Numbered from the stretch's first letter, positions 41,187-50,454 are shown. The stretch: DNA of 64,000 bases from Bog-159 sp035499555 (GCA_035499555.1 DATJYO010000070.1:1-64000); one strand, 5' to 3'. Made by a program: numbers and translations. The notes: generated by a model from the letters alone, not told the origin.

Positions 41187-42013
41187 TTCGGCCTCCGGCA
41201 AGCCACCAGCAGATGGCTCCAGTGCGGATCATTGAGATCGCAGATTTGAATCACGGGGTGGCTCCAGGTGGTGGCATTGATGAACTGGCCGCCGCCGATG
41301 TACATGCCGGTATGGGTGATGCGATCGGGTCCGCTGCCGAAGAACAGCAGGTCGCCGGGCTGGAGCGCGTCGCGCGATACGGGGACCACGCCACTCCAGG
41401 CGGCCTGCTGATCGGCATCGCGCGGCATCAATATGCCGCGGCGGCGGCAGAGCATCTGGGTGAAGCCCGAACAATCGTAGCCGAAGCTGGAGGTGCCGCC
41501 CCAGGTGTAGGGCAGGCCGAGGAAGCGGCGGCTCAGCTCGATGGTCTGGTCGATGGAGAGCGGCTGCGCGTCGAAGGCGATGTCGCCGCGCTGCAGCCAG
41601 CCGCTGCGATCGTCCACCAGGCGTACTTCGATCCAGCGCGGGTTGTCCTCGGGTTCGGCGACGACTTCCAGGCGGGTCTCAAACGGCACGGTGATCAGCG
41701 GCCGGCGGGTGGTGACGTTCGGCTCGTAATAGATATGGGCGAACAGCTCCGAGACGCGCGCCACGCGGCCGGCGGTGGCATAGGGCGGCTGGCGGCGGGC
41801 GTCGCTGGCGGACATCCATCCGGTGTATTCGTCGGCGGTGCGCACATGCAGCCAGCCGGGACTCTCGCCGATGACCGCGACGTTGCTGCCGTAGATGGCC
41901 TGTGAGACCACTTCGGTGTGGTCGTCCGCCTGCGCATACATGTTCGCCACGGGCTTGAGAACCACGGCCGGCGTGGAGGCGGCGAACAGGGCCAGGGTCA
42001 TAAACAGATGCAT
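41183..42013 (-). CDS. Secreted NlpC/P60 endopeptidase with SH3 domains
   Basis: A 276-residue C40-family cysteine peptidase that cleaves gamma-D-Glu-diamino-acid bonds in murein peptides. The signal peptide is MHLFMTLALFAASTPA; two bacterial SH3-like domains (~20-72 and ~82-145) precede the catalytic domain with Cys181 (YDCSGFTQ) and His234 (THTGMYIGGG). The layout is that of YkfC-type dipeptidyl peptidases. It is coupled to the following epimerase gene, mirroring the ykfB-ykfC pair of Bacillus, where murein tripeptides are used as nutrients. Start ATG 42013. Confidence 0.92.
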   Translation of the reverse strand: MHLFMTLALFAASTPAVVLKPVANMYAQADDHTEVVSQAIYGSNVAVIGESPGWLHVRTADEYTGWMSASDARRQPPYATAGRVARVSELFAHIYYEPNVTTRRPLITVPFETRLEVVAEPEDNPRWIEVRLVDDRSGWLQRGDIAFDAQPLSIDQTIELSRRFLGLPYTWGGTSSFGYDCSGFTQMLCRRRGILMPRDADQQAAWSGVVPVSRDALQPGDLLFFGSGPDRITHTGMYIGGGQFINATTWSHPVIQICDLNDPHWSHLLVACRRPK

Positions 42014-42058
42014 GGGACCTGCTTTCAGACTAGCAGTCCGGCGCGCCGCCAGCGGGCG

Positions 42059-43597
42059 CTAATCCGCGGTCCCGACGTGGAATTCGATTCCCTGCGCCAG
42101 GGGCAGTTGCGACGACCAGTTGATGGTATTGGTCTGCCGGCGCATGTAAGCCTTCCACGAGTCGCTGCCGGACTCACGTCCGCCGCCGGTGTCCTTTTCG
42201 CCGCCGAAGGCGCCGCCGATCTCGGCGCCGCTGGTGCCGATGTTGATGTTGGCGATGCCGCAGTCGCTGCCGGCGTGGCTGAGGAAACGCTCCGCGGCAA
42301 TCAGGTTGGTGGTGAACATGGCCGACGAGAGGCCCTGCGGTACGTCGTTGTGCCAGTGAATGGCCTGATCCAGATCGTCGAATTCCACCAGGTAGAGGAT
42401 CGGCGCGAAGATTTCCTCACGCAGGATGGGCATGTCCGCCTTGGCCTTGACGAGCGCAGGCTCCACGAAACAGCCGCCCAGGCGGCCGCCGCCATAAATC
42501 ACCTCACCGCCCTGCTGCCGCACGGCGGCGAGACCCTCCATCATGTCTTCGACCGCCCGCGGATTCACCAGCGGACCCATGAGCGTGCCGGGATCGAGCG
42601 GGTTGCCGATGGTCACCTGTTTATAGGCACTGACCAGCGCGTCCGTCATGCGGGCTGCGATGCCCTTTTCGAGGAACAGGCGGCGGGTGGTGGTGCAGCG
42701 CTGCCCGGCCGTGCCCACCGCGCCGAACAAGACCGCGCGCAGGGCCAGGTCGAAGTTGGCATCGTTCATGACGATGATGCCGTTGTTGCCGCCCAACTCC
42801 AAAATGGTCCGCCCCATGCGCTGGGCGACGGTCTGCGCCACGCGCCGGCCCACCTGGGTGGAGCCGGTGAAGCTGATCAGGGGCACGCGGGGATCGTTCA
42901 GCATGGCCTCGCCGACCGGGTCGCCGCGTCCGATGACCAGGCTGAAAACGCCCTTCAAGCCATGCCGGGCCAGCACCCGATTGGCGATCTTCTGGACTGC
43001 GATGGCGGTGAGGGGAGTATCCGACGATGGCTTCCAGAGCACGCAATCGCCGCAGACCGCGGCGATCATGGCGTTCCAGGACCAGACCGCCACCGGAAAG
43101 TTGAAGGCGCTGATCACGCCCACCACGCCCAGCGGATGCCACTGTTCGTACATGCGATGTCCGGGACGCTCGCTGTGCATGGTCAGGCCGTACAACTGGC
43201 GCGAGAGGCCCACGGCGAAATCGGCCACATCGATCATCTCCTGCACTTCGCCCTGGCCCTCGGCGCGGATCTTGCCCATCTCCATGGTGACGAGCGCGCC
43301 GAGATCGGCTTTGAAGCGCCGCAGCTCGTCCGCCATTTCGCGCACGATCCCGCCGCGTTTCGGCGCCGGAATCATGCGCCACTCCCGGAACACCAGGGCG
43401 GCGGTGGCGGTGACGCGCTCGTAATCCGCGCGGCCGGCCATGCGCACGCGGGCGATCACCGAGCCGTCGGCCGGATTGATGGACGCCAGTTCGCCGCCGG
43501 ATGGCTCCGCGATCCAATCGCCGTCGCAGGCGCCCGAATTGACCGGTTCAATCTCCAGCCGTTCCAGAACTTCGTTTGCTATTGCCGTTGCCGTCAT
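42059..43597 (-). CDS. ALDH7-type aldehyde dehydrogenase (aminoadipate-semialdehyde-like)
   Basis: A 512-residue NAD-dependent aldehyde dehydrogenase. Catalytic Cys301 (TAGQRCTT) and Glu267 (ILELGG) are present. The C-terminal stretch GTSGAEIGGAFGGEKDTGGG and RESGSDSWKAYMRRQT mark the ALDH7/antiquitin group, which oxidises alpha-aminoadipate semialdehyde (piperideine-6-carboxylate) in lysine breakdown, or related substrates. ATG 43597 is the likely start, though an upstream ATG at 43612 is in frame. Its start lies inside the 3' end of the SPL-like gene (50-base overlap), so they may be co-expressed. No other lysine-catabolic gene is in view. Confidence 0.92.
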   Translation of the reverse strand: MTATAIANEVLERLEIEPVNSGACDGDWIAEPSGGELASINPADGSVIARVRMAGRADYERVTATAALVFREWRMIPAPKRGGIVREMADELRRFKADLGALVTMEMGKIRAEGQGEVQEMIDVADFAVGLSRQLYGLTMHSERPGHRMYEQWHPLGVVGVISAFNFPVAVWSWNAMIAAVCGDCVLWKPSSDTPLTAIAVQKIANRVLARHGLKGVFSLVIGRGDPVGEAMLNDPRVPLISFTGSTQVGRRVAQTVAQRMGRTILELGGNNGIIVMNDANFDLALRAVLFGAVGTAGQRCTTTRRLFLEKGIAARMTDALVSAYKQVTIGNPLDPGTLMGPLVNPRAVEDMMEGLAAVRQQGGEVIYGGGRLGGCFVEPALVKAKADMPILREEIFAPILYLVEFDDLDQAIHWHNDVPQGLSSAMFTTNLIAAERFLSHAGSDCGIANINIGTSGAEIGGAFGGEKDTGGGRESGSDSWKAYMRRQTNTINWSSQLPLAQGIEFHVGTAD

Positions 43598-44450
43598 GAT
43601 TTGTCTCCGCAAGCCAGGCGAAAGCGCCGGGGCCGGTGGCGAATCGCCTGCCGGCGGCCGCTGCTCTCCGCCTCATTCTTTCGACCACTGCCGCCTGAAA
43701 GGCGGGGTCGTGCCACTCGTCGTATCCGCGCACGCGGCTGATGCTGAGCGCCGCATCGCGGGTGGTGGCGCCGCACTTCTTGACTGCCCGCACATGGAAA
43801 GGATCGCCGACGATGTCGTTGCCGGTGGCGGCCAGGGCCAGGTCCACGAGCGCCTCCGGGTTCGAGGGCAACAGGGGCGCGAGCGTGGCGTACACCGGGA
43901 TGCCGGCCGCGCGCAGGCGGCGCATGGTTTCCAGGCGGGCGGGGATAGAGGCGCAGTGGGGTTCGTACCAGCGCCGCACTCGTTCGTCATCCGTGGTAAG
44001 GGAGAAGCTCACGCGCACGATGGTGCGCTCCGCCAGCCGGGACAGGAGCGCCAGGTCCCGCAGCACCAAGGGCCCGCGGGTTTGCAGGGCGAAGACGCGC
44101 GGCGGCCGGGCGATCAGGGCCTCCAGCAGGAGCGGCATCATGCAGGCGGACTCTTCGGCCGGCTGATACGGATCCACCAGGGGCGAGCAGTAGATCACCT
44201 GGCCGGATCGCAGCGCGCGGCGCAGCAAGTCCGGCGCATTGCTTTTGAAAGTCGTGAAGCGGCCCCAATTCGTCCAATCGCCGGGCTGGAGCCCGCCGTA
44301 GATGTGCATGGTGGGGACGTAGCAATACGTACAGCCGAAGGTGCAGTTACGCGCGGGAGTGAGCGAATGGGTGAAACCCGCCTGGGCGATGAAGCCGGAA
44401 GTCGCGGACAGGATACTGCGGGCCTCCGCCCGGTGGATCTCAAAGCGCAC
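43548..44450 (-). CDS. SPL-family radical SAM protein
   Basis: A 300-residue radical SAM enzyme related to spore photoproduct lyase-like proteins. The cluster is C36-x3-C40-x2-C43 (NCTFGCTYCYVP), the spacing and the following YVP being typical of the SplB/Rv2578c-like group. VIYCSPLVDPYQPAE and RVSFSLTTDDE are conserved substrate-fold motifs. In non-sporing bacteria the function is unknown, perhaps DNA repair or RNA modification. The C-terminus is charged and extends into the start of the ALDH gene. Start ATG 44450; the next plus-strand gene starts 102 bases away. Confidence 0.88.
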   Translation of the reverse strand: MRFEIHRAEARSILSATSGFIAQAGFTHSLTPARNCTFGCTYCYVPTMHIYGGLQPGDWTNWGRFTTFKSNAPDLLRRALRSGQVIYCSPLVDPYQPAEESACMMPLLLEALIARPPRVFALQTRGPLVLRDLALLSRLAERTIVRVSFSLTTDDERVRRWYEPHCASIPARLETMRRLRAAGIPVYATLAPLLPSNPEALVDLALAATGNDIVGDPFHVRAVKKCGATTRDAALSISRVRGYDEWHDPAFQAAVVERMRRRAAAAGRRFATGPGAFAWLAETNHDGNGNSKRSSGTAGD

Positions 44451-44552
44451 GTCTTTATTGTAGTGGGGCCGCCTGGTTGGGTGGGAGGGTTGCGTAACGC
44501 CTCAGGAGCGCGATCCTAATTGTTATTCTGGGAGTCGCATGGATCGGCTGTT

Positions 44553-46568
44553 ATGAGACGGATCGCCCCTTGGAGCCTGCTCTTTTTGTGCCTCAGTCCG
44601 CTGGGGTCCCAGCCAGCCGTCCCGGACCGTCTGTTGGACTGGATGAATCGGATCGCGCAACATCAACTGGCGGAGCGGGAAAAAGCGGTGGCCGGCGTTC
44701 GCTCGGTGGCGGAGGCGGAACACCGCAAGCAGCAGGTGCGGGATACGTTTGTGGCTTTGTTGGGCGGCCTTCCCGATTACGATGGTCCGCTGCACGCGCG
44801 GGTCACGGGGCGCATCGCGGCGGCTGGGTACACCATCGAGAAGGTGATCTTCGAAAGCCTGCCCGGTTTCTATGTGACTGCCAACCTCTATCGGCCGAGC
44901 CAGGCCGGCCGCTATCCGGGAATCCTGCTGCAGGCCGGCCACACCCAGGAGGGCAAACCCGAGGGTCAGCGGCTGGCGGCGAACCTGGCTTTGAAAGGCT
45001 TCGTGGTGCTGGCCTTCGATCCGGTGGGCCAGGGCGAACGGGAGCAGACCTACGATTCTCGGGTGGACGGGGCGTTGGCCGGCTGGTCCGTTCCGGAGCA
45101 CATTCAGGCCGGGGCACAGAGCATGCTGATCGGCGAGAGCGTGGCCCGTTACTTCATTTGGGATGCGAAGCGGGCGCTCGATTACCTGGCGAGCCGGCCC
45201 GAGGTGGATGCGGATCGCCTGGGAGCCGCGGGATGCTCGGGAGGCGGCGCATTGACGACCTTCATCGGCGCGCTGGACCCGAGACTGAAGGCAGTGGCGC
45301 CCGCTTGTTTCATCAATTCGTACCGGCTGTTGTTCGCCGGTCCCGATCCGGACTCGGAGATGAGCCCGCCGCACCTGCTGGCGAGCTCGCTGGACATGGC
45401 CGATTACGTGGAGCTGTCCGCGCCGACTCCCTGGCTGATCCTGGCGACGGAGGGCGATTATTTCACGCCGGCGGGAGCCCGGATGGTCTATGACGAAGCG
45501 CGCCGCTGGTTCGGCCTCTACGGCGCCGAAGACAAGCTGCGCCTGTTTGTGGGCCCCGGTCCGCACGGCACGCCGCTCGCCACGCGCGAGGCCATTTACG
45601 AATGGATGATCCGCTGGCTGAAGAACGGCCAGGGCGATCCGCGCGAACAGCCGGTGAAGATGTATACCAATCACGAGCTGCAGGCGACCGCCAGCGGGAA
45701 CGTGGAGAACGAGCCGGGAAGCCGGAAGCTATACGAATTGATCCGGGAGGAATTCCGCGCCAAGAAGCGCCAGGAAACAATCCCGGAACTGCAGGCCGAA
45801 TTGCGGCGGCTGCAGATTCCAACGGACGGCGCATCGCCGGTGGTGAAGGCGACGGACGGGGGCCAGCGCGTCGAGTTCGAGAGCGAGCCCGGCGTGGAGA
45901 TCGGCGGCAGGCTTTACCTCCCGCACACCAGCGGCCGAAAACCGGCGGTGTTGATAGTCGCGGACAAGATGAGCAGCTATTGGATTCCGACCACCTCCGC
46001 GCTGGCGGAGAGGATCGCGCGGCAAGGGCGCGTGGTGCTGGAACTGGAGCCGCGCGATTCGCCGGGGGAAGGGGAGCGGCCGTACGTGGGGAACTGGCTG
46101 ACCAACGCGCGGGCCGACCAGATCGGCGGCAATCTGCCGTCCATGCGGGCGCACGATATTCTGCGCGGCGTGGATCTGCTGGCCGCCCGCCCCGACGTGG
46201 ATCCCGGGTCGATTCGCGCCACGGCCCGCGGGGTGAAGGGGATCTGGCTGTTACTGGCGGCTGCCGCGGATGCACGCATCGGCAAGATCTGGCTGGACCG
46301 GACTCCTTACAGCCTGCGCGCCGCGCTGGAGCACTCCATGAACACGGCGTTGTTCGATGCGGTGATTCCGGGCTTCGCGCTGCATTGGGATCTGGACGAC
46401 CTGGTGCATGCCATGGGCAGCCGCCGGGTGTTGCGGACCGATCCCACGAACTGGATGTCGCGGCCGGTGCCGCTGGGGCCGGGATTTGAGTATCGCTACA
46501 TACTGGGCGACACCACGGATCTGCACGACGAGCAGGACAACGCCTATATCGAAGAATTCCTGGACTGA
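44553..46568 (+). CDS. Secreted two-domain alpha/beta hydrolase (acetylxylan-esterase-like)
   Basis: A 671-residue exported esterase-like protein. The signal peptide (WSLLFLCLSPLGSQPA) starts at ATG 44553. The first alpha/beta-hydrolase domain (~70-370) has nucleophile Ser229 in AAGCSGGGAL, with a plausible acid/His pair (ATEGDYF and GPGPHGTP). The second half (~395-671) repeats the fold (PAVLIVADKMS, VVLELEPRDSPG) but its elbow reads ATARGVKG, with no Ser, so it is probably catalytically dead. Substrate unknown; acetylated plant polysaccharide is a family-level guess. It converges on the PQQ dehydrogenase with one base between the stops. Confidence 0.85.
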   Translation: MRRIAPWSLLFLCLSPLGSQPAVPDRLLDWMNRIAQHQLAEREKAVAGVRSVAEAEHRKQQVRDTFVALLGGLPDYDGPLHARVTGRIAAAGYTIEKVIFESLPGFYVTANLYRPSQAGRYPGILLQAGHTQEGKPEGQRLAANLALKGFVVLAFDPVGQGEREQTYDSRVDGALAGWSVPEHIQAGAQSMLIGESVARYFIWDAKRALDYLASRPEVDADRLGAAGCSGGGALTTFIGALDPRLKAVAPACFINSYRLLFAGPDPDSEMSPPHLLASSLDMADYVELSAPTPWLILATEGDYFTPAGARMVYDEARRWFGLYGAEDKLRLFVGPGPHGTPLATREAIYEWMIRWLKNGQGDPREQPVKMYTNHELQATASGNVENEPGSRKLYELIREEFRAKKRQETIPELQAELRRLQIPTDGASPVVKATDGGQRVEFESEPGVEIGGRLYLPHTSGRKPAVLIVADKMSSYWIPTTSALAERIARQGRVVLELEPRDSPGEGERPYVGNWLTNARADQIGGNLPSMRAHDILRGVDLLAARPDVDPGSIRATARGVKGIWLLLAAAADARIGKIWLDRTPYSLRAALEHSMNTALFDAVIPGFALHWDLDDLVHAMGSRRVLRTDPTNWMSRPVPLGPGFEYRYILGDTTDLHDEQDNAYIEEFLD

Positions 46569-46569
46569 G

Positions 46570-48678
46570 TTATGGGCCCAGAGTCTGGCTGAGGTACTCC
46601 ACGATCGCCTTCACCTCGGCGTCGGAAGCTTGCGCGCCGCGGGCCACCATGGCCTGCACGATGTTGCTCCACTCGCCGGCCTTCTTGCGCTGGCTGGTGA
46701 CGACTTCGATCGAATGGCAGCCCGTTCCGCAGGTTCGCTTGACTAATGCGGCGGGTCCGCCCGGCGGCAGTACCAACGGCGGGAATGCACCCAGGGCCGG
46801 TTGGCCGCGCCTGGCCGCGGCGGCAGCAGCCACGGCCCTGGTGACGGAAGCCGGGAGCGGTTTGCGTGGAACCTCAGGCAAGGCAAAGGCGGCCAGGCTG
46901 TTACTCAACCCGCCGTCGAGAAAGCCGCCCCCGCCGGCGGCCATCAGCGCGACGTATTGGCGGCCATCGCGTCCCTGGTAAGTGATGGGGCTCGAGTGGC
47001 CGCTGGCTTCCAGGCGGGTTTCCCAGAGGAGCTTTCCGGTCCGCGATGCGAAGGCCCGGAATCGCGAATCGTTGGTGGCCCCGATGAATACCAGGCCGCC
47101 CGCGGTGGCGAGGCTTCCGCCGAGGTTCAACGTCCCGGTATTGTGCACGCCGACAGCTTCCAACGATGCGATCGTTCCCAGCGCGGAGCGCCACGCGATT
47201 TTTCCGGTCGCCAGATCCACGGCGACCAATTCGCCGAAGGGCGGATTCTGGCACGGGATGCGGGTCCGGGGATCCCAGAACCGGGCGTAGGGTCCATAGG
47301 CGGAAGTCCGCATATAGTCGCCGCCGCGCTTCTCCATGTGGCCCCACTGGCCGACGTGCATCACGTTCACGAACAATAAGCCGAGCCCGGGATCCACCGA
47401 TACGCCGCCCCAGTTGCCGCCGCCGAGCGTACTCGGAAAGAACAGAGCGTTTCCTTCCAGCGGCAGCGGGGTGTAGGGCCCGCCAATCTTCATCCGGTTC
47501 GTTTCAAACAATTCCTTGCAGAATTGTGCGTGTTCCGGCGAGCGGTTGTACATTTCCGACATTTGAAACGTGTTCTTCGCCAGGGGCGGAGGCAGCAAGG
47601 GGAAGGGCTGCGATCTGGCGGTCACCTCTCCGGGGACGACCGATTGCGGCACGGGGCGCTCTTCCATCCCGTAGATAGGATCGCCGGTCAGGCGATTGAA
47701 CACGAACAGCAGGCCCATCTTGGTGATCTGGGCCACCGCGGGGATGTCGCTGCCATGGCGATGGACGTCGAACAACGCCGGCGGCGCCGCCAGATCGTAG
47801 TCCCAGATATCGTGATGCACCAACTGCTGCCGCCATCTCAGCTTTCCGGTGCGGGCATCCAGGGCCACCAGCGAATTTCCGTAGAGGTTATCGCCCACGC
47901 GGTCGGCGCCGTAGAAATCGGAGGTCGGGGCGCCCAACGGCGCGTAGACGATCCCGCGCGGCACATCGACGGTGAAGAAGCCCCAGACATTGGTGCCGGA
48001 GCGATTCTTCCAGCCGCCCGCGGGCCAGGTTTCCGATCCCGGTTCGCCGGGCCGGGGCACGGTGTGAAAGGTCCACAGCAACTTCCCTGTGCGCGCGTCC
48101 CATCCGCGAATATCGCCGTAGGCGCCGGCCGTGGGCGAACCCTCGCCGTTGCTGCATCCGGTGATGACGATATTACGGAACACCGCTGGCGGCGATTGAA
48201 GCGCGTAGCGCCCATCCTTCAATCCGTCCAAAACGCCCGCCTTGAGGTCCACTCGGCCTTCGTTCCCGAATCCCGGGGCGGGCTGGCCGGTGGTCACGTC
48301 CAGCGCCAGCAGGAACTGGCCGTTGCCGGCGAAGACGCGCGGATGCAAGCCCGCGCCTCCGGGCCAGTAGGCCAGGCCGCGCAGGGCCATGGGCGCCGCA
48401 TCGTACTTCCAGAGCAACGCGCCGGTTTCCGGCACCAGCGCGTAGACGCCGTCCGGCGCCGTGACGTACATCACGCCGTCGAGGACGATGGGCACTGCTT
48501 CCGATCCGGGCTTACCGGTGCGAAACGTCCAGGCCGGCTTCAACCGTCCGACATTTTCCGTTTGAATCTGCCGCAGGCTGGAGTAACGCATGGCGCCCGG
48601 ATCGTTGCCGTACGAGGGCCAATCCGTCTGGGCGAACCCGGCGGCGCAGAACAACAGCAGCATTGCGGATCGGATCAC
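46570..48678 (-). CDS. Secreted PQQ-dependent dehydrogenase with C-terminal cytochrome c domain
   Basis: A 702-residue quinoprotein. The signal peptide (MLLLFCAAGFAQ) is followed by a PQQ beta-propeller (~20-590) with repeated Trp-docking motifs (ETGALLWKYD, RTGKLLWTFH, RTGKLRWRQQ, RTGKLLWETR) and a WDYDLAAPP metal-site-like motif. The C-terminal ~65 residues form a small cytochrome-like domain whose heme motif is Cys650-Gly-Thr-Gly-Cys654-His655, i.e. CX3CH instead of the usual CX2CH; checked on the DNA (46714-46731). The substrate is unknown, probably a sugar or alcohol. It is divergent from the NTF2-like gene. Confidence 0.9.
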   Translation of the reverse strand: MIRSAMLLLFCAAGFAQTDWPSYGNDPGAMRYSSLRQIQTENVGRLKPAWTFRTGKPGSEAVPIVLDGVMYVTAPDGVYALVPETGALLWKYDAAPMALRGLAYWPGGAGLHPRVFAGNGQFLLALDVTTGQPAPGFGNEGRVDLKAGVLDGLKDGRYALQSPPAVFRNIVITGCSNGEGSPTAGAYGDIRGWDARTGKLLWTFHTVPRPGEPGSETWPAGGWKNRSGTNVWGFFTVDVPRGIVYAPLGAPTSDFYGADRVGDNLYGNSLVALDARTGKLRWRQQLVHHDIWDYDLAAPPALFDVHRHGSDIPAVAQITKMGLLFVFNRLTGDPIYGMEERPVPQSVVPGEVTARSQPFPLLPPPLAKNTFQMSEMYNRSPEHAQFCKELFETNRMKIGGPYTPLPLEGNALFFPSTLGGGNWGGVSVDPGLGLLFVNVMHVGQWGHMEKRGGDYMRTSAYGPYARFWDPRTRIPCQNPPFGELVAVDLATGKIAWRSALGTIASLEAVGVHNTGTLNLGGSLATAGGLVFIGATNDSRFRAFASRTGKLLWETRLEASGHSSPITYQGRDGRQYVALMAAGGGGFLDGGLSNSLAAFALPEVPRKPLPASVTRAVAAAAAARRGQPALGAFPPLVLPPGGPAALVKRTCGTGCHSIEVVTSQRKKAGEWSNIVQAMVARGAQASDAEVKAIVEYLSQTLGP

Positions 48679-48712
48679 TCCACTACTTTACTCCGCGGTG
48701 CATAATATATCG

Positions 48713-49159
48713 ATGCGCAATCTCCTCTTCCCGCTGTTGTTGGCCGCGGTACCGCTGCTTTGCCAAGCCTCCGACGAGAAGGACGCCGCCGCCACGGTGC
48801 AGAAGCTCTTCGACGGAATGGCGGGGCACGATGCGGCGATGATCCGCGCCACGGTTCTGGCCGACGCCCGCTTGTATTCGGTGCGAGACCAGAGCGCGCC
48901 GGCGAGCATGCCGATCGAAGACTTCCTGACGCGGATCGCCTCGATCCAGGGCGACCTGCTGGAGCACTTCACGAGCGCGCCGCAAGTGCTGATTCACGGG
49001 CGTACGGCGCAGGTCTGGGGCGAGTACGAGTTCCGCCACAGCGGGCAGTTCAGCCACTGCGGCGTCGATTCGGTGAGCCTGCTCAAGACCGCGGAGGGCT
49101 GGAAGATCGCGTCCATCGTCTACACCGCGGAGACCACCGGCTGCAAGGGGAGCCGTTGA
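48713..49159 (+). CDS. Secreted NTF2-like protein
   Basis: A 148-residue exported protein with the NTF2/SnoaL cone fold. The signal peptide is MRNLLFPLLLAAVPLLCQA; the domain shows AAATVQKLFDGMAGHDAAMI, IEDFLTRIASI, AQVWGEYEFRHSG and LLKTAEGWKIASIVYT. No catalytic dyad is evident, so it may bind a small ligand. ATG 48713 was chosen because the signal begins there; a -10-like CATAAT sits six bases upstream, so the transcript could be leaderless. It shares a 34-base divergent gap with the PQQ dehydrogenase. Confidence 0.75.
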   Translation: MRNLLFPLLLAAVPLLCQASDEKDAAATVQKLFDGMAGHDAAMIRATVLADARLYSVRDQSAPASMPIEDFLTRIASIQGDLLEHFTSAPQVLIHGRTAQVWGEYEFRHSGQFSHCGVDSVSLLKTAEGWKIASIVYTAETTGCKGSR

Positions 49160-49164
49160 ACCGG

Positions 49165-50454
49165 CTAGCGCGAGGCGGTGTCCAGCACCAGAAGCCAGTC
49201 GCCTTCGCCCGGCGGCGTGAACTGCTTTTTGCCGCGGGTGGCGAACTCACCCGCCGCGGCCGATTCTCCGGTACGGGGATTGAACCATGACGCTTTGGCT
49301 TTGCTCCCCGCCATCCTGGCCATGTCGACCGTGAAGGGGCGGGCCGTCGGAATATAGGCGATCACGGTCCCGCCATCGGAAGTGCGGGCTGCCGCCAGAT
49401 AGTCGAGGCCGTTGAATTCGCCGAGCCCGTCGATTACCACGTCGTGCTTTTCATCCGGCACCAGCCGATCCCACGGCTGGCGGCTGAAAAAGGTTTTGAG
49501 ACGGGCCATATCCCGCGCACCGGTGGAATCGAGCGCCGCCTGCCAGCCGGGATCGAACAGCCAGATGGGACGATTCCCCATGAACTGGCCCGCGGCGCCG
49601 CAGAGGATGGCCCAATAGGCCTGCCTGCGGATCTGCAGCGCGGATGCGTTGTGTTCGCCTTCGTAGCTGGTTTCAATCAAAACGTACGGCATAGGCGGCG
49701 TGTGGTTGTAGTCCGCGAGCAGCATCTTGTGCACGATGTTGTAGGTGTAGGTAGTGTTCAGGTCCAGCCAGCCGTCGTTGCCGTACCGGCTGACAGCGGA
49801 GTTTTCCGGGTGGCAATGGGCGGTGAAGATATGGCGTTGGTCGAACTCCTTGATGCCGGCGGCGACGGCATCCACATCGGCGCGCGCGGTATCGGGATTG
49901 CGGTCTCCTCCGATCAGCCAGACCAGGTTGTCGAAATCACGATAGCGGCGGCCCACGTAGCGGCCCCAGGCGCGGCACTTCTCCGGTCCGTTGGCCAGGG
50001 CCTCCTCGATCCAGCCCTCGTCGGTCCCGATGTAGCCGAGATAGATGGGCGCCAGAAAAACCTGGATGCCTTTTTCGGCGGCCTTGCGGATCACCCAGTC
50101 GGCGTGAGCGAAGTATTTCTCGTTGGGCGTCGAGAAATCGCCAGGGGTGGTGAAGGGACCCTCGCCGTAGCGATTCACGGGGCCGTGGAACTTGTGCTCG
50201 ATCAGATTGACGATGATCGAATTGAAGCCCTGCCCGCGGCGGCGTTCCAGATACAGTTCGGCGTCTTCGCGGGTGACTCCCGATATCAGCGACCAGGGGG
50301 CATCGCCCTGAACCAGGAACGGCGCGCCGGTGCTATCCACCAGATGCCGGTGATCGGGACCCACGCGGAGCGGGTAGGGGCCGCCGGCGAAGGCCAGGAC
50401 GGCGTACAGCGGCAGCAGTACCAGGCAGAGGCGGGGCGCGTGCGAGTTCGGCAT
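49165..50454 (-). CDS. Secreted apiosidase-like (DUF4038) glycoside hydrolase
   Basis: A 429-residue exported TIM-barrel protein. The signal peptide (LCLVLLPLYAVLAFA) is followed by the apiosidase-like domain (PF13204 type): FLVQGDAPWSLI, YLERRRGQGFNSIIVNLIEHKF, NLVWLIGGDRNP and YVLIETSYEG, where the Asp and Glu in WLIGGDRNP and IETSYE are candidate catalytic acids. The last ~80 residues form a collagen-binding-like beta domain (YIPTARPFTVDMA, SWFNPRTG). It likely trims side chains of plant or microbial polysaccharide. Divergent from the amidohydrolase pair. Confidence 0.85.
   Translation of the reverse strand: MPNSHAPRLCLVLLPLYAVLAFAGGPYPLRVGPDHRHLVDSTGAPFLVQGDAPWSLISGVTREDAELYLERRRGQGFNSIIVNLIEHKFHGPVNRYGEGPFTTPGDFSTPNEKYFAHADWVIRKAAEKGIQVFLAPIYLGYIGTDEGWIEEALANGPEKCRAWGRYVGRRYRDFDNLVWLIGGDRNPDTARADVDAVAAGIKEFDQRHIFTAHCHPENSAVSRYGNDGWLDLNTTYTYNIVHKMLLADYNHTPPMPYVLIETSYEGEHNASALQIRRQAYWAILCGAAGQFMGNRPIWLFDPGWQAALDSTGARDMARLKTFFSRQPWDRLVPDEKHDVVIDGLGEFNGLDYLAAARTSDGGTVIAYIPTARPFTVDMARMAGSKAKASWFNPRTGESAAAGEFATRGKKQFTPPGEGDWLLVLDTASR

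Noticed and set aside
41918..43741. A 607-codon plus-strand frame opposite the ALDH gene
   Set aside because: Composition is typical of an antisense shadow (His/Ala/Gly-rich), with the ALDH motifs all on the minus strand.
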